59,013 bases of DNA from contig NZ_CP024636.1 of NCBI RefSeq assembly GCF_009728735.1, positions 2,856,021-2,915,033 of the forward strand. The letters are read 5' to 3'. The position numbers and the translations under genes were made by a program. The notes under the pieces were generated by a model. That model was not told the origin of the DNA. It made no database searches and worked only from the letters and a program-made list of their open reading frames with translations. The stretch comes from Pantoea phytobeneficialis (GTDB taxonomy: Bacteria > Pseudomonadota > Gammaproteobacteria > Enterobacterales > Enterobacteriaceae). Of the stretch, positions 1 to 9,444 are shown piece after piece. The number at the start of each line of letters is the position of its first letter. Position 1 is the first letter of the stretch.

Positions 1-71
1 GATAGGCCGGATGTGTAAGTGCAGCGATGCATTGAGCTAACCGGTACTAATGACCCGTGAGGCTTAACCTT
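1..71 (+). rRNA. 23S ribosomal RNA, 3' end (partial)
   Basis: The first 71 bases match the enterobacterial 23S rRNA 3' terminus: the GGTACTAATGA stretch followed by CCGTGAGGCTTAACCTT. The gene starts before the window. A 5S gene follows about 100 bases later, so this is the distal end of an rRNA operon. In E. coli the rrnG operon lies next to the same kgtP-pssA block. Confidence 0.95.
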
Positions 72-174
72 ACAACGCCAGAGGCGTTTTGAGTTGAGAG
101 ACGCGAGAATTTTCAGCATTGTTCGAACGGATTGATTCGTATGGCCTGTGAGGGCGGTGCGGATAAACAGAATT

Positions 175-294
175 TGCCTGGCGGCTGTAGCGCGGTGGTC
201 CCACCTGACCCCATGCCGAACTCAGAAGTGAAACGCCGTAGCGCCGATGGTAGTGTGGGGTCTCCCCATGCGAGAGTAGGGAACTGCCAGGCAT
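175..294 (+). rRNA. rrf: 5S ribosomal RNA
   Basis: A 120-base sequence begins TGCCTGGCGGC and ends CTGCCAGGCAT, and these two ends pair as helix I. The internal GGTCCCACCTGACCCCATG stretch is the standard enterobacterial 5S sequence. It follows the 23S 3' end and is followed by a strong intrinsic terminator, so it closes the rRNA operon. Confidence 0.97.
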
Positions 295-308
295 CAATTA
301 AGTGAAGA

Positions 309-337
309 AGCCCTGAACGAAAGTTCAGGGCTTTTTT
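309..337 (+). terminator. rRNA operon intrinsic terminator
   Basis: A perfect 9-bp stem GCCCTGAAC/GTTCAGGGC with a GAAA tetraloop is followed by six T residues. It sits 15 bases after the 5S gene. Confidence 0.93.
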
Positions 338-360
338 ACGTCTGGAAACCAGTCAATATC

Positions 361-462
361 CCCGTAGCGGCGCGATTTATCGCGCATTTTTTAGCGTCCG
401 GAACAATAAAACCCGCGCGATAAATCGCGCCGCAACGGGTAATGATGCGATAAATCGCACCC
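361..462. repeat. REP-like palindromic repeat pair (copy 1)
   Basis: A unit with the core GCGCGATTTATCGCGC (361-385) is followed by an inverted partner (414-439) and a third partial unit (about 444-462). Related units occur near 14493, 22381, 26791 and 30213, always between genes. The paired opposite orientation resembles a BIME. No gene is seen between the rRNA terminator and kgtP (338-598). Confidence 0.8.
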
Positions 463-598
463 GGTAAAACGTGGGGCGAGCAGGCTGCGACAAATTCGTA
501 GATTTTGCCATCAGGCGTGAATCCAGTTCACGTAACAGGCCAACAAATGCTTTACTGAATTCTTTAGCGTTTATTATTCGCAAGGAAAAGAGGTAAAG

Positions 599-1903
599 AT
601 GACAGACTCTCTACAACAAAAAGTGGTACATCACGACACGACGGCCATCAGCAAACAACGCATCTGGGCGATTGTTGGGGCTTCATCCGGTAATCTGGTT
701 GAATGGTTCGACTTCTACGTATACTCCTTCTTCTCACTCTATTTTGCCCATATCTTTTTCCCATCGGGCGACACCACCACCCAACTTCTGCAAACCGCAG
801 GCGTCTTTGCTGCCGGCTTTTTGATGCGTCCTATCGGAGGCTGGCTATTTGGTTATATTGCCGACCGTCACGGACGCAAAAACTCCATGCTGATCTCGGT
901 CTGCATGATGTGCTTCGGTTCGCTGGTGATTGCCTGCCTGCCCGGTTACGCTGAAATCGGCATTGCAGCGCCAGTTATCCTGCTGCTGGCCCGGATGTTT
1001 CAAGGACTTTCCGTGGGCGGCGAATATGGCACCAGCGCGACCTACATGAGTGAAGTAGCCCTGGAGGGACGTAAAGGATTCTACGCATCATTCCAGTACG
1101 TGACCTTGATTGGTGGTCAATTGTTGGCCGTGCTCACGGTAGTGGTGTTGCAGCTGCTACTCAGTGATGAGCAGTTGCACAGTTGGGCCTGGCGTATTCC
1201 TTTCTTCCTCGGCGCCATTCTGGCGGTGGTTGCGCTGTGGTTACGCCGCTCCCTCAACGAAACTTCAGAGAAAAAACACCGTGAGCATCGTGATGCCGGC
1301 AGTATCCTGGGCCTGCTACGCAACCATTCGCGTGCATTTCTGATGGTGCTGGGATTTACCGCTGGCGGTTCACTCAGCTTCTATACCTTCACCACTTACA
1401 TGCAAAAGTATCTGGTGAATACCGCAGGAATGGATGCGCGTGCGGCGAGTGGGTTGATGACTGGCGCTCTGCTGGTCTTTATGTTGATTCAACCCATTAT
1501 TGGGGCGCTCTCGGATAAAATTGGGCGTCGATCCTCCATGATGATTTTCGGTGCAGGAGCTGCCATTTGTACCGTACCTATCCTGACGTTGCTGCAAAAT
1601 GTGCAGAGCGGCTGGCTGGCGTTTGTTCTGGTGATGCTGGCATTGATAATCACCAGCTTCTACACCGCCATCAGCGGCATTCTGAAGGCTGAAATGTTTC
1701 CACCTGAAGTGCGGGCGCTTGGTGTTGGGTTATCTTATGCGGTGGCGAATGCTATCTTTGGTGGTTCAGCGGAGTACGTCGCGCTATTGCTGAAAAAAGA
1801 AGGAATTGAAACCAGTTTCTTCTGGTATGTTTCGGCGATGGGGGCATTAGCTTTTCTGGTTTCGCTGATGCTGCATCGTAAAGGCAAGGGCATCGCGTTG
1901 TAA
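599..1903 (+). CDS. kgtP: 2-oxoglutarate (alpha-ketoglutarate):H+ symporter
   Basis: This 434-residue inner-membrane MFS transporter imports 2-oxoglutarate with protons. It is about the length of E. coli KgtP (432). The N-terminal half shows the metabolite:H+ symporter signature: [14 protein letters not shown] near residue 32, then an [18 protein letters not shown] loop after the second helix. A second DKIGRR loop between helices marks the C-terminal half. The ATG at 599 follows an AAGAGGTAAAG ribosome site. The convergent neighbour pssA is the same as in E. coli. Confidence 0.93.
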   Translation: MTDSLQQKVVHHDTTAISKQRIWAIVGASSGNLVEWFDFYVYSFFSLYFAHIFFPSGDTTTQLLQTAGVFAAGFLMRPIGGWLFGYIADRHGRKNSMLISVCMMCFGSLVIACLPGYAEIGIAAPVILLLARMFQGLSVGGEYGTSATYMSEVALEGRKGFYASFQYVTLIGGQLLAVLTVVVLQLLLSDEQLHSWAWRIPFFLGAILAVVALWLRRSLNETSEKKHREHRDAGSILGLLRNHSRAFLMVLGFTAGGSLSFYTFTTYMQKYLVNTAGMDARAASGLMTGALLVFMLIQPIIGALSDKIGRRSSMMIFGAGAAICTVPILTLLQNVQSGWLAFVLVMLALIITSFYTAISGILKAEMFPPEVRALGVGLSYAVANAIFGGSAEYVALLLKKEGIETSFFWYVSAMGALAFLVSLMLHRKGKGIAL

Positions 1904-1909
1904 CAGAAG

Positions 1910-1936
1910 GCCAGCCGCTCCTGACGGGCGGCTGGC
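1910..1936. terminator. inverted repeat between convergent kgtP and pssA
   Basis: GCCAGCCGC and GCGGCTGGC form a 9-bp stem with a 9-base loop, seven bases after the kgtP stop and just past the pssA stop. There is no long T run, so its role as a bidirectional terminator is inferred from position. Confidence 0.55.
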
Positions 1937-1946
1937 GAAGCCGCCA

Positions 1947-3302
1947 TCACAACAAGCGGCTGATTAAACGATCGATACGGATACGGCGCAGACGGCGAAT
2001 CAACTTGCGTACTTTTGCCGGATAATCGGCGATGCTTTCCAGCTCACGGAAATGCTGCACCACCGTGGTATGAGTCCGAATCAGCGCCAATTCTTTCTCT
2101 CGCTGTTCAGCCAGTTGGTTTAGCGGATCATGGATAAGTACCGCGTTTTCCAGATCAAGTCGCCAGGCGCGCGGGTTAAGGTTATTCCCGGTGATCATCA
2201 TCCACTCATCGTCAACCCATATGCCTTTCAGGTGATAGCTATTTTCGCCATCTTTCCACAAACGCACTGTCAGTTGTCCGTTGTTGACGTAGTACTGCAA
2301 GCGGCTCAGGAAACGACGTAAGTTAATCTCGTAGAGATAAGGCAGCGCACCAATGATCTTAAAGGGTTGCTCCGGTGGGATATAGAAATCGTTAGCGGTT
2401 TTGTCCCCAACAATGATCTCCACTTCCTTCCCCTGACGCAGCAAATGGATCAGATTACGTACCAGAATGGCAGGCAGGTTGAAATATGGGGTGCACAGGG
2501 TGAGTTTACGCTCAGCGCAGGGCATCAAATGGAAGATGGTTTTATTCAGCAGGCTGCGTTTACCCAGGCCAACCAACGGTGTCACCGTCAGACTTTCATT
2601 GCCCGAGTTTCCGGAAAACTGATAATTAAAGCCACGCAGATCCTGGCGGAACTGTCGGGTTTCGTTTTTGATTTCCGGGCTGGATGGGCGTTCGGTCTGG
2701 TCAAGACGATGCACCGCATCAGATTGCTTCAGGTTAGCGCAAATCCATTGATACATGGTGTCTGCCAACTGCGGGTTACGAATCAGCTGGTAGCGGTCAT
2801 AACGGTAGCGATCATGCTGGTGCAAATAAACATCGTTGAGGCTGGCACCGCTATACAACAAGGTATCGTCAATGATAAAGCCTTTCAGATGCAGCACACC
2901 TAACGCTTCACGCGTATTGACCGGAATACCATAAACCGGAATCGCGATATCCGGATGTTGTGCGGCCATTTCACAATACCAGTCGGCATTGGTGAGACCA
3001 CGCGCTGCGCCAATGCGGCCACGCTGGGCACGATGCCAGTCCACCAAAATACTGATATCCAGCTCTGGACGAGCCTGACGAGCAGCATACAACGCCTGCA
3101 TAACTCCACGCCCGCCATCATCATTTTCCAGATACAGCGCAGCGATACAGATACGTTTTTCCGCAGTGGCAATTTTCGTCAGCAGGGTTTCACGGAACTC
3201 AACAGGCGAGTAGAGCGTGGTCACGTCCGAAACGGATTGTGACAGTTTAGGCAGCTGTGCGAGGTGTTGTTGGTGTTTATTACGTTTGAATTTAGACAAC
3301 AT
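1947..3302 (-). CDS. pssA: CDP-diacylglycerol--serine O-phosphatidyltransferase
   Basis: PssA makes phosphatidylserine from CDP-diacylglycerol and serine, the committed step to phosphatidylethanolamine. The protein has 451 residues, as in E. coli. It belongs to the phospholipase D superfamily and shows two HxK(x4)D active-site motifs: HLKGFIIDD near residue 137 and HLKGIWVDDEW near residue 356. The C-terminus is strongly basic (RKLIRRLRRIRIDRLISRLL), as expected for a protein that associates with ribosomes and the membrane surface. I chose the ATG at 3302 over an in-frame GTG one codon earlier because MLSKFKRNKHQ matches the known start. Confidence 0.95.
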   Translation of the reverse strand: MLSKFKRNKHQQHLAQLPKLSQSVSDVTTLYSPVEFRETLLTKIATAEKRICIAALYLENDDGGRGVMQALYAARQARPELDISILVDWHRAQRGRIGAARGLTNADWYCEMAAQHPDIAIPVYGIPVNTREALGVLHLKGFIIDDTLLYSGASLNDVYLHQHDRYRYDRYQLIRNPQLADTMYQWICANLKQSDAVHRLDQTERPSSPEIKNETRQFRQDLRGFNYQFSGNSGNESLTVTPLVGLGKRSLLNKTIFHLMPCAERKLTLCTPYFNLPAILVRNLIHLLRQGKEVEIIVGDKTANDFYIPPEQPFKIIGALPYLYEINLRRFLSRLQYYVNNGQLTVRLWKDGENSYHLKGIWVDDEWMMITGNNLNPRAWRLDLENAVLIHDPLNQLAEQREKELALIRTHTTVVQHFRELESIADYPAKVRKLIRRLRRIRIDRLISRLL

Positions 3303-3419
3303 CACGGTGCACTTCTTCTCTGTTCATCGCATGGCCTTTTGCCATCAAATCATGATCCTAACGCTAAATGATAACATCAACCGAGCCTACAGGGAGGATT
3401 TTTACCTTTCTCTACAAGG

Positions 3420-6080
3420 TTAGTTGATGGCATCGTTAAGCGGCAAATTAAGGCTGACAATTCCGTCATCCAGTTGAATACTCACGCGAAAGTTAAGTTT
3501 TCGCGCCAGGGTAATCATGCCGGTATTGTGTGGCATGGTGATACCGTTCAATTGTTGCAGACCGTGATCGCGGGTATAGCGGATCATCTTCTCCAGCAGA
3601 CGTCTGCCCATGCCCAATCCTTTCAAATCCGATCGTACCAGCACGGAAAACTCAGCATCAATATTGTCGGCGTCTGAAATTGCACGCGTCACCCCGATAA
3701 TTTCATCATGACCCGCGTGCTGACGGACGGCGACAATCGCCATCTCGCGGTCATAATCGATTTGCGTCATATTCGCCAGATCCTCGTGGGTGAACTCATT
3801 GATCTCACTGAAATAGCGATAATAAAGATCTTCTTTCGTCACCAGCGCAATAAAGTCCCGCAGTAGCGGCTCATCTTCTGGCAGGATCGGGCGGAACAGG
3901 CAATGCTGACCATCTTTCAGTTCAACCTGCTCCTCAAGGTGGTGAGGATAGGGGCGAATCGCCAGCCGCGCTTCGTTATCGCCCTGGAACGGGGCGAGCT
4001 GTAGCGTGACATCCAGCAGGGTAAATTCGTCACCGGCGGCCAGCAGCGGATGAATATCCAGCCGCTGGATCTCCGGGCAATCAACCACCAGGTTAGAAAC
4101 CTGAACCAGCAACTGACTGAGTGCAGGAATGTTCAGGGGTCGCAACGCACTGCGACTGCGAACTTTGCCGCTTTTCATCGCCTGGATCACCAGATAGCGC
4201 GCCAGCGTCATGTTCAGGGGGGGCAAAGCTACGGCAGCTTGTTTATCTGGCTGCCATTCCACGCCGCCTTCTCCCAACATAATAATCGGACCAAACAGCG
4301 GATCCTGTTCCACCACTATGCGCAGCTCCTGTGCACCCGCGCGGTTGGCCATGCTCTGCACCAGCAGGCCATCAATCCGTGCCTCGGGATGGGTTTGCCG
4401 AACACGGTCAAAAATCGCGTCGGCGGCCAGTTTGACTTCACTGGCGCTGCGCAGATAAAGCATCACCCCCTGCACCTCAGACTTGTGCGGGATATCCGGT
4501 GAGCGCAACTTCAACGCCACCGGATAGCCGATCTGACTAGCGATGCTGGCCGCCGCAGAGCTGTCAGCGGCAATCCAGGTCGATAGGGTTGCCAGGCCAT
4601 AAGCCTGCAACACCGGCTGGACTTCATGCGTGTCCAGCGTGGTGATGCCCTGGTCCAGCGCCTGCTGAATAAGCTGATGCGCCTGCGCGCTGTTTTGCGT
4701 CAGGCCCAACGGTAGCGCAGGCGTTTCCCGTAGCTGCTTCTGATTACGGCGGTACTCCACCTGGTGCATAAAGGCTGTCACTGTCCCTTCCGGCGTACGC
4801 CAGGTTGGAATTCCTGCCTGGGTGAAGGCGCGACGAGCCGCCTGCGAGGAAAATTCACCGCACCAGTTGGTCAGCAATGTCACCTGCTTGCCGCGTGGAT
4901 GGCGCGCTATCGCCGCAATGATCTGCTCGGCAGTTTCGCTGGCCGGTGACACGGCACTGGGGGCGTGAATGATCATCAAGGCATCCAGTTCATGACTATC
5001 CAGCAACTTCTCAATGCAGGCGACGTAGCGCTCGGGGGTGGCATCATCTTTCAGATCGAGCGGATTGCCACGCCCGACACCGGCCGGCAACTGTGCTGCC
5101 AGCGCCTGCAAGGTTTCCTCGCTTAGCGTCGCCAGTTTGCCATTGCGCGCGTATAACTCGTCCAGCGCCAGTGCCGCCGGGGCGGCGCCATTGCTGATAA
5201 TCATTAAACGATCGCCACGTAATGGGCGCATATGGCTGAGCGACTCCACTGCGGAGAACAGTTCATGAGTATCCTGCACCCGCAGCAAACCGGCACGCTG
5301 GATGGCTGCATCCCAGGCAGCATCCAGCCCACTGCGGGTACCAATCATTGCCTGTGCCTGGTGGCTACGCCCGCTTTTGATCACCAGAATCGGTTTATTG
5401 CGCGAGGCGCTACGCGATGCTGAGACAAAGCGGCGCGCATCGCTAAGATGTTCCAGATAGAGCAGGATGGCGCTGGTTTTGCCATCACGAGCGAGGAAAT
5501 CAAGCAGGTCATCGACATCGATATCGAGGCTGTCGCCCAGTGCGATAAACCAGGAGAAACCAAGATTACGCTGCTGCGCCCAGTCGAGAATGGTGTTGGA
5601 TACCGCCGCCGATTGCGAAATAAACGCGATACGACCTTTGGCAATGGGTACCGGGGAGAAACTGGCGTTAAGTCCTTGCCAGGGGGCGAGCAGGCCAAGG
5701 CTGTTGGGGCCGAGCAGGCGGATTTGCCACTGACTGGCGCAGGCTTTCAATTCATCCAGTTGTTCTGGGGGAGCGGAAAGAATGATGCACGCTTTACAAC
5801 CTTTCTCCCCCAGTTGTTGAAGCAACGCCAGATTACGTTTGGCATGAGTACAGATGATGGCAAGATCGGGGGCAAAAGGCAGGCTGGCGATATCGGGCCA
5901 GGCGAGCACGCCGCTCACCGCCTTGTACTTCGGCGTTACCGGCAATACCGGGCCACTAAAACCGCCCGCCAGCAGGTTACGCATCATAAAATAACCCGCG
6001 CGCCCCGGTTTTACCGACGCACCGATTACCGCAATGGATTTAGGTCGTAACAGCGCTTCCAGTCCGCGTTGGCTCATCAT
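3420..6080 (-). CDS. patZ: protein lysine acetyltransferase (Pat/YfiQ)
   Basis: PatZ (Pka, YfiQ) acetylates lysines of acetyl-CoA synthetase and other metabolic enzymes. It has 886 residues, the same as the E. coli protein. The N-terminal two-thirds is an inactive NDP-forming acyl-CoA synthetase: a CoA-binding domain (PKSIAVIGAS near residue 13), a succinyl-CoA ligase-like domain, then an ATP-grasp domain (residues about 480-700). The C-terminal 160 residues form a GNAT domain with the acetyl-CoA loop GLGMGRRLLEKMI. It is followed divergently by pssA, as in E. coli. Confidence 0.94.
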   Translation of the reverse strand: MMSQRGLEALLRPKSIAVIGASVKPGRAGYFMMRNLLAGGFSGPVLPVTPKYKAVSGVLAWPDIASLPFAPDLAIICTHAKRNLALLQQLGEKGCKACIILSAPPEQLDELKACASQWQIRLLGPNSLGLLAPWQGLNASFSPVPIAKGRIAFISQSAAVSNTILDWAQQRNLGFSWFIALGDSLDIDVDDLLDFLARDGKTSAILLYLEHLSDARRFVSASRSASRNKPILVIKSGRSHQAQAMIGTRSGLDAAWDAAIQRAGLLRVQDTHELFSAVESLSHMRPLRGDRLMIISNGAAPAALALDELYARNGKLATLSEETLQALAAQLPAGVGRGNPLDLKDDATPERYVACIEKLLDSHELDALMIIHAPSAVSPASETAEQIIAAIARHPRGKQVTLLTNWCGEFSSQAARRAFTQAGIPTWRTPEGTVTAFMHQVEYRRNQKQLRETPALPLGLTQNSAQAHQLIQQALDQGITTLDTHEVQPVLQAYGLATLSTWIAADSSAAASIASQIGYPVALKLRSPDIPHKSEVQGVMLYLRSASEVKLAADAIFDRVRQTHPEARIDGLLVQSMANRAGAQELRIVVEQDPLFGPIIMLGEGGVEWQPDKQAAVALPPLNMTLARYLVIQAMKSGKVRSRSALRPLNIPALSQLLVQVSNLVVDCPEIQRLDIHPLLAAGDEFTLLDVTLQLAPFQGDNEARLAIRPYPHHLEEQVELKDGQHCLFRPILPEDEPLLRDFIALVTKEDLYYRYFSEINEFTHEDLANMTQIDYDREMAIVAVRQHAGHDEIIGVTRAISDADNIDAEFSVLVRSDLKGLGMGRRLLEKMIRYTRDHGLQQLNGITMPHNTGMITLARKLNFRVSIQLDDGIVSLNLPLNDAIN

Positions 6081-6120
6081 GCACTCCTGACATGGGGGAT
6101 GGCGTGATTGTAAACGCTTT

Positions 6121-6891
6121 TTACTGCGCTTGCCGATCTGGCGATCGCAGGCTGAGGATCTCTTTCAAATTCCAGCGTTTGAGATGACCGATATATTCGA
6201 TCGGCTGTTGTGCGTGCCAGGCGGATACATCCCCCTCACGCAGATGCAATAAATCCGCCGGGCTAACCCAGTTTGCCTGGCCCGCCAGCAACTCAATTCC
6301 GGCATAGCGGTAACCCGCCAGCACAAATTCCGAACAGAAAAAACGGTCAGATTCAGGATTTTCCTCGTCGGCCAGTTGTATGTTAGCCAGTATCGTCAGG
6401 CAGTTGCTGCGCACCTGTTCATTTATCAGCGGTAATTCACACACACGACGCGACACCATAAAGGGCATAAACATCACAATCCCTTTAAAGTTGTATTTTT
6501 TGCCCTGTTGCAGGTCGGAAAACTCGCGCAGCCGCAGCGTTTGTTCAACGGTGATGCCCGGTATGCGTAAAGCCAGCAGATTATTACTTTCGGCAATCGC
6601 GCGATCGAGGGGGATAATGTTGACCCCACTCCCCACCACTTCAGCAACTCGCTGATCACCCAGATAAATAGCCGCGTGGCTGACGCCCGTCAGGGTAAAC
6701 AGACGAATCCCCCAGGATTGCAGCGAGGTGGCTGATGAGAGCAGCAGATCGCCGGGTTGCAGTGCATCGGCAGCGATCAACGCAGAAGGATGGGTACTGA
6801 CAGACTGAAATTTCAGGGGAAAGCCCTGTTGATGTTTTGGCGCGGTACTGCAACCGGCCAGCAGGAAAATAACCAACACGAAGAGTTTCAT
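6121..6891 (-). CDS. lipoprotein with permuted papain-like (YaeF/YiiX) peptidase fold
   Basis: This 256-residue protein has a lipoprotein signal peptide with lipobox LLAGC at the N-terminus. The body shows the circularly permuted NlpC/P60 order of the YaeF/YiiX group: a GDLLLSS strand, a catalytic His in GVSHAAIYLG, and the nucleophile Cys later in RFFCSEFVLAGYRYAG. It probably acts on a peptide, amide or lipid substrate at the outer membrane; the substrate is unknown. It lies between patZ and the DTW gene on the same strand, a position that E. coli lacks as I remember it. Confidence 0.7.
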   Translation of the reverse strand: MKLFVLVIFLLAGCSTAPKHQQGFPLKFQSVSTHPSALIAADALQPGDLLLSSATSLQSWGIRLFTLTGVSHAAIYLGDQRVAEVVGSGVNIIPLDRAIAESNNLLALRIPGITVEQTLRLREFSDLQQGKKYNFKGIVMFMPFMVSRRVCELPLINEQVRSNCLTILANIQLADEENPESDRFFCSEFVLAGYRYAGIELLAGQANWVSPADLLHLREGDVSAWHAQQPIEYIGHLKRWNLKEILSLRSPDRQAQ

Positions 6892-6972
6892 AGCGCATCA
6901 TCCATGATTGAAAGCCAGCTCCGTGGCGATGCTCTACTATAGTTCAGTGCGCTGTGCAAAAAAAGAATAGTG

Positions 6973-7668
6973 TTAGTTATCCTCGTCACATAACGCGTGT
7001 GCCGGATGATGGGGTTTACCGGCCAGATACGCCTGACGGAAGCGCGTGAAATGCTGTTGTAACGCATCGGCAGCGGCGACGTCGCCAGCCTGCTCCAGCA
7101 ATGCAGCGGCAACTTCTGCGGTGCAGTGCTGACCTTCGCCATGTGCTTCGCGCAGCGTGTAACGTGACGGGCTGGTCACATTCAAAGACATCACCGGGAA
7201 TGCATCCAGCCAGGGGCTTTTGCGGAACATTTTGCGTGCCTCAGTCCAGGTGCCGTCGAGCATAATAAACAGCGGGGGCTTGCCGCTGCGTGGCGGCTCC
7301 GTCAGCACGGTGCGACCGGTATCGGCATAGGACGCGGGGAACACGACCAACGGTTGATAATCGCTCATCTGCACCGCTTGTAATAATGCGGCGTCGGGCT
7401 CGGTACGTGACCAGCCAAATGCCAGCGTATCCGGCAGGATATCGGCGATCAGACGTCCGGTATTACTGGGTTTCATCGGTTCGGTATCAAACATCACCAG
7501 ACAAAAACGGCTGCGGGCGGTTTGCGGCTGTAATGTGGCGCATACGCAATGTTGATGCGGCAGGAGACAACCCTGACAGCGGATAACCCGATTGCCACGG
7601 GCCAGAAACGGACGGGTAGCGCGGGCAAGACGTTGCGTGCGCAAACGCAGGACGGCATTCTCAGACAT
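6973..7668 (-). CDS. tapT: DTW-domain tRNA-uridine aminocarboxypropyltransferase
   Basis: TapT (YfiP) transfers the 3-amino-3-carboxypropyl group of SAM to U47 of certain tRNAs, giving acp3U. The protein has 231 residues, close to the E. coli homologue. It starts with a Cys cluster (CQGCLLPHQHCVC, residues about 33-45) and carries the family motif DGTWTEARKM, where D-TW names the DTW family. The position between patZ and trxC is conserved in E. coli. Confidence 0.9.
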   Translation of the reverse strand: MSENAVLRLRTQRLARATRPFLARGNRVIRCQGCLLPHQHCVCATLQPQTARSRFCLVMFDTEPMKPSNTGRLIADILPDTLAFGWSRTEPDAALLQAVQMSDYQPLVVFPASYADTGRTVLTEPPRSGKPPLFIMLDGTWTEARKMFRKSPWLDAFPVMSLNVTSPSRYTLREAHGEGQHCTAEVAAALLEQAGDVAAADALQQHFTRFRQAYLAGKPHHPAHALCDEDN

Positions 7669-7756
7669 AACACTCAGGCGGGCAGCAAAAACGTAATTGT
7701 AATGGAAATGCCGTGCAAAGGTAATATGGCCAGCACCCGGCTGGCCACGGAGGGGA

Positions 7757-8176
7757 TCACAGCGACTCGTCGAGCCATTCGTTGAACGGTGCTTTTGGCA
7801 TCGCGCCGTTCAGCATGTCGACCAACTCGCCATTCTTAAACAACATGATGGTGGGAATGCTGCGAATACGGAAACGTGAACTCAGCGCTGGTTCGGCTTC
7901 TGTATTCACCTTCACAAAACGCACCTTGCCGCGCCGCTCATCGGCGACATCTTTAAATACCGGTGCGAAGTTGACGCAAGGCCCACACCACGGTGCCCAG
8001 AAATCGACCACCACGGGCAAATCGTCCTGCAAATATTTATCCAGCGTCGCAGCAGTCGCGCTCACCACTTCGCCGTTAAACAGCTCACCGCCGCAGCGGC
8101 CACATTTGGCTCCATCGGCAATGCGTGCTTCGGGCACGCGGTTGGTTGCCTGACAGGAGGCACATACCGTATTCAT
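7757..8176 (-). CDS. trxC: thioredoxin 2 (zinc-binding)
   Basis: This is a 139-residue cytoplasmic disulfide reductase, the same length as E. coli TrxC. It has an N-terminal zinc ribbon of two CxxC pairs (CASC at residue 5, CGRCGG near 26) and the active-site motif WCGPC in a thioredoxin fold. The zinc domain distinguishes it from TrxA. Gene order tapT-trxC followed by divergent yfiF matches E. coli. Confidence 0.96.
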   Translation of the reverse strand: MNTVCASCQATNRVPEARIADGAKCGRCGGELFNGEVVSATAATLDKYLQDDLPVVVDFWAPWCGPCVNFAPVFKDVADERRGKVRFVKVNTEAEPALSSRFRIRSIPTIMLFKNGELVDMLNGAMPKAPFNEWLDESL

Positions 8177-8331
8177 AGTTACCTCAAACCGGATCTGTAT
8201 ATTTATGATTGCCGAGCATTATGAAAGGGTTGAATGCTATGCTCAATCTGGATTGCTCGATAGGTTCAATAGTTGATAGCTAAGCGCCGACACATCAGGT
8301 AATCTTCGCGCTCTCAATGCTGGAGGAACAG

Positions 8332-9411
8332 ATGAACGACGAAATTAAAGGCAAAAGCGGCAAGGTCAAAGTGATGTATGTACGTGGTGAGGATGAGGGC
8401 CAGAAAGGCTCGCGTGCGCCAAACCCCCGTACCGGCAAAGGCGGCCGTCCTGCTGCGCGCCAGGAAGAGAATCGTCGTTCTGGCCCCCGCACTGGACGTA
8501 ATAATGAAGAAGGCGGTCGCGGTGCGGGTCGTCGCAGCGATCGCGGCGATGATAATCGCAAAGCACGTAGCTTCGAGGATTCACCGTGGCGCACCGTTTC
8601 ACGCCCACCGGTAGCTGAAAACAACGCGCTGGAAGAGGGTAGCGTCAGCAAGCCTGCTATCGACCCGGAGCAGATTCGCCGCCAGCGTCAGGAAGAGACG
8701 CGTGTTTACGGGGAAAATGCCTGCCAGGCGTTGTTCCAGAGCCGTCCCGAGAGCATCGTCCGCGCCTGGTTTGTCCAGAGCGTGACGCCGCGTTTCCGTG
8801 AAACATTGCGCTGGCTCGCCGCCAACCGCAAAGCCTACCATGTGGTGGACGATGCCGAGCTGGCGAAAGCATCAGGAACTGAACATCACGGCGGCGTGTG
8901 TTTCATCATTAAAAAACGCATGGGGATGGCGGTATCTGAGTGGTTAAGCCTGGCCGAAGCCAAAGATTGTGTACTGGCACTGGAAGATGTCAGCAACCCG
9001 CATAACCTCGGCGGCATCATGCGTAGCTGCGCCCACTTTGGTGTGAAGGGGCTGCTGGTGAATGATGCGTCACTGCTGGAATCGGGTGCCGCAGTGCGTA
9101 CCGCAGAAGGTGGCGCGGAGCACGTCCAGGCAATCAGCGGTGAAAACTTCTCCGCCGGTCTGGAAGCCTTCCGCAAAGCAGGCTACACCATCGTCACGAC
9201 CTCCAGCCATGAAGGTACACCGCTGGCAAAAGCTGAGCTGCCAGCCAAAATGGTGCTGGTGCTGGGCCAGGAGCGTGAAGGGCTGTCCGACAGCGCTTTC
9301 CAACAGGGTGACATGAGCCTGTCGATTGGCGGTACCGGCAACGTAGAAAGTCTCAACGTGTCGGTAGCAACTGGCATCCTGCTTGCCGAATGGTGGCGAC
9401 AGAACGCATAA
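8332..9411 (+). CDS. yfiF: TrmH/SpoU-family RNA methyltransferase YfiF
   Basis: A 359-residue member of the SPOUT (TrmH) superfamily, predicted to 2'-O-methylate tRNA or rRNA; its exact target is not established. Residues 1-90 are basic, low-complexity and rich in Arg/Gly. An RNA-binding domain follows, then the knotted catalytic domain with [13 protein letters not shown] (motif 1), [10 protein letters not shown] (motif 2) and [19 protein letters not shown] (motif 3). I chose the ATG at 8332, not the one at 8317, because GGAGGA precedes it and [18 protein letters not shown] matches E. coli. Confidence 0.92.
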   Translation: MNDEIKGKSGKVKVMYVRGEDEGQKGSRAPNPRTGKGGRPAARQEENRRSGPRTGRNNEEGGRGAGRRSDRGDDNRKARSFEDSPWRTVSRPPVAENNALEEGSVSKPAIDPEQIRRQRQEETRVYGENACQALFQSRPESIVRAWFVQSVTPRFRETLRWLAANRKAYHVVDDAELAKASGTEHHGGVCFIIKKRMGMAVSEWLSLAEAKDCVLALEDVSNPHNLGGIMRSCAHFGVKGLLVNDASLLESGAAVRTAEGGAEHVQAISGENFSAGLEAFRKAGYTIVTTSSHEGTPLAKAELPAKMVLVLGQEREGLSDSAFQQGDMSLSIGGTGNVESLNVSVATGILLAEWWRQNA

Positions 9412-9442
9412 AAAAACGGGCCATTATGGCCCGTTTTTTTTT
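9411..9442. terminator. bidirectional terminator between yfiF and emrB
   Basis: A GC-rich hairpin (ACGGGCCA, TTA, TGGCCCGT) is flanked by an A tract on the left and nine T on the right. It lies between two convergent stop codons, so it can end transcription in both directions. Confidence 0.9.
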
Positions 9443-9444
9443 GC

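Noticed and set aside
1..598. A tRNA gene after the 5S gene
   Set aside because: No cloverleaf or CCA end is seen between 295 and 598; the palindromes there are REP-like.
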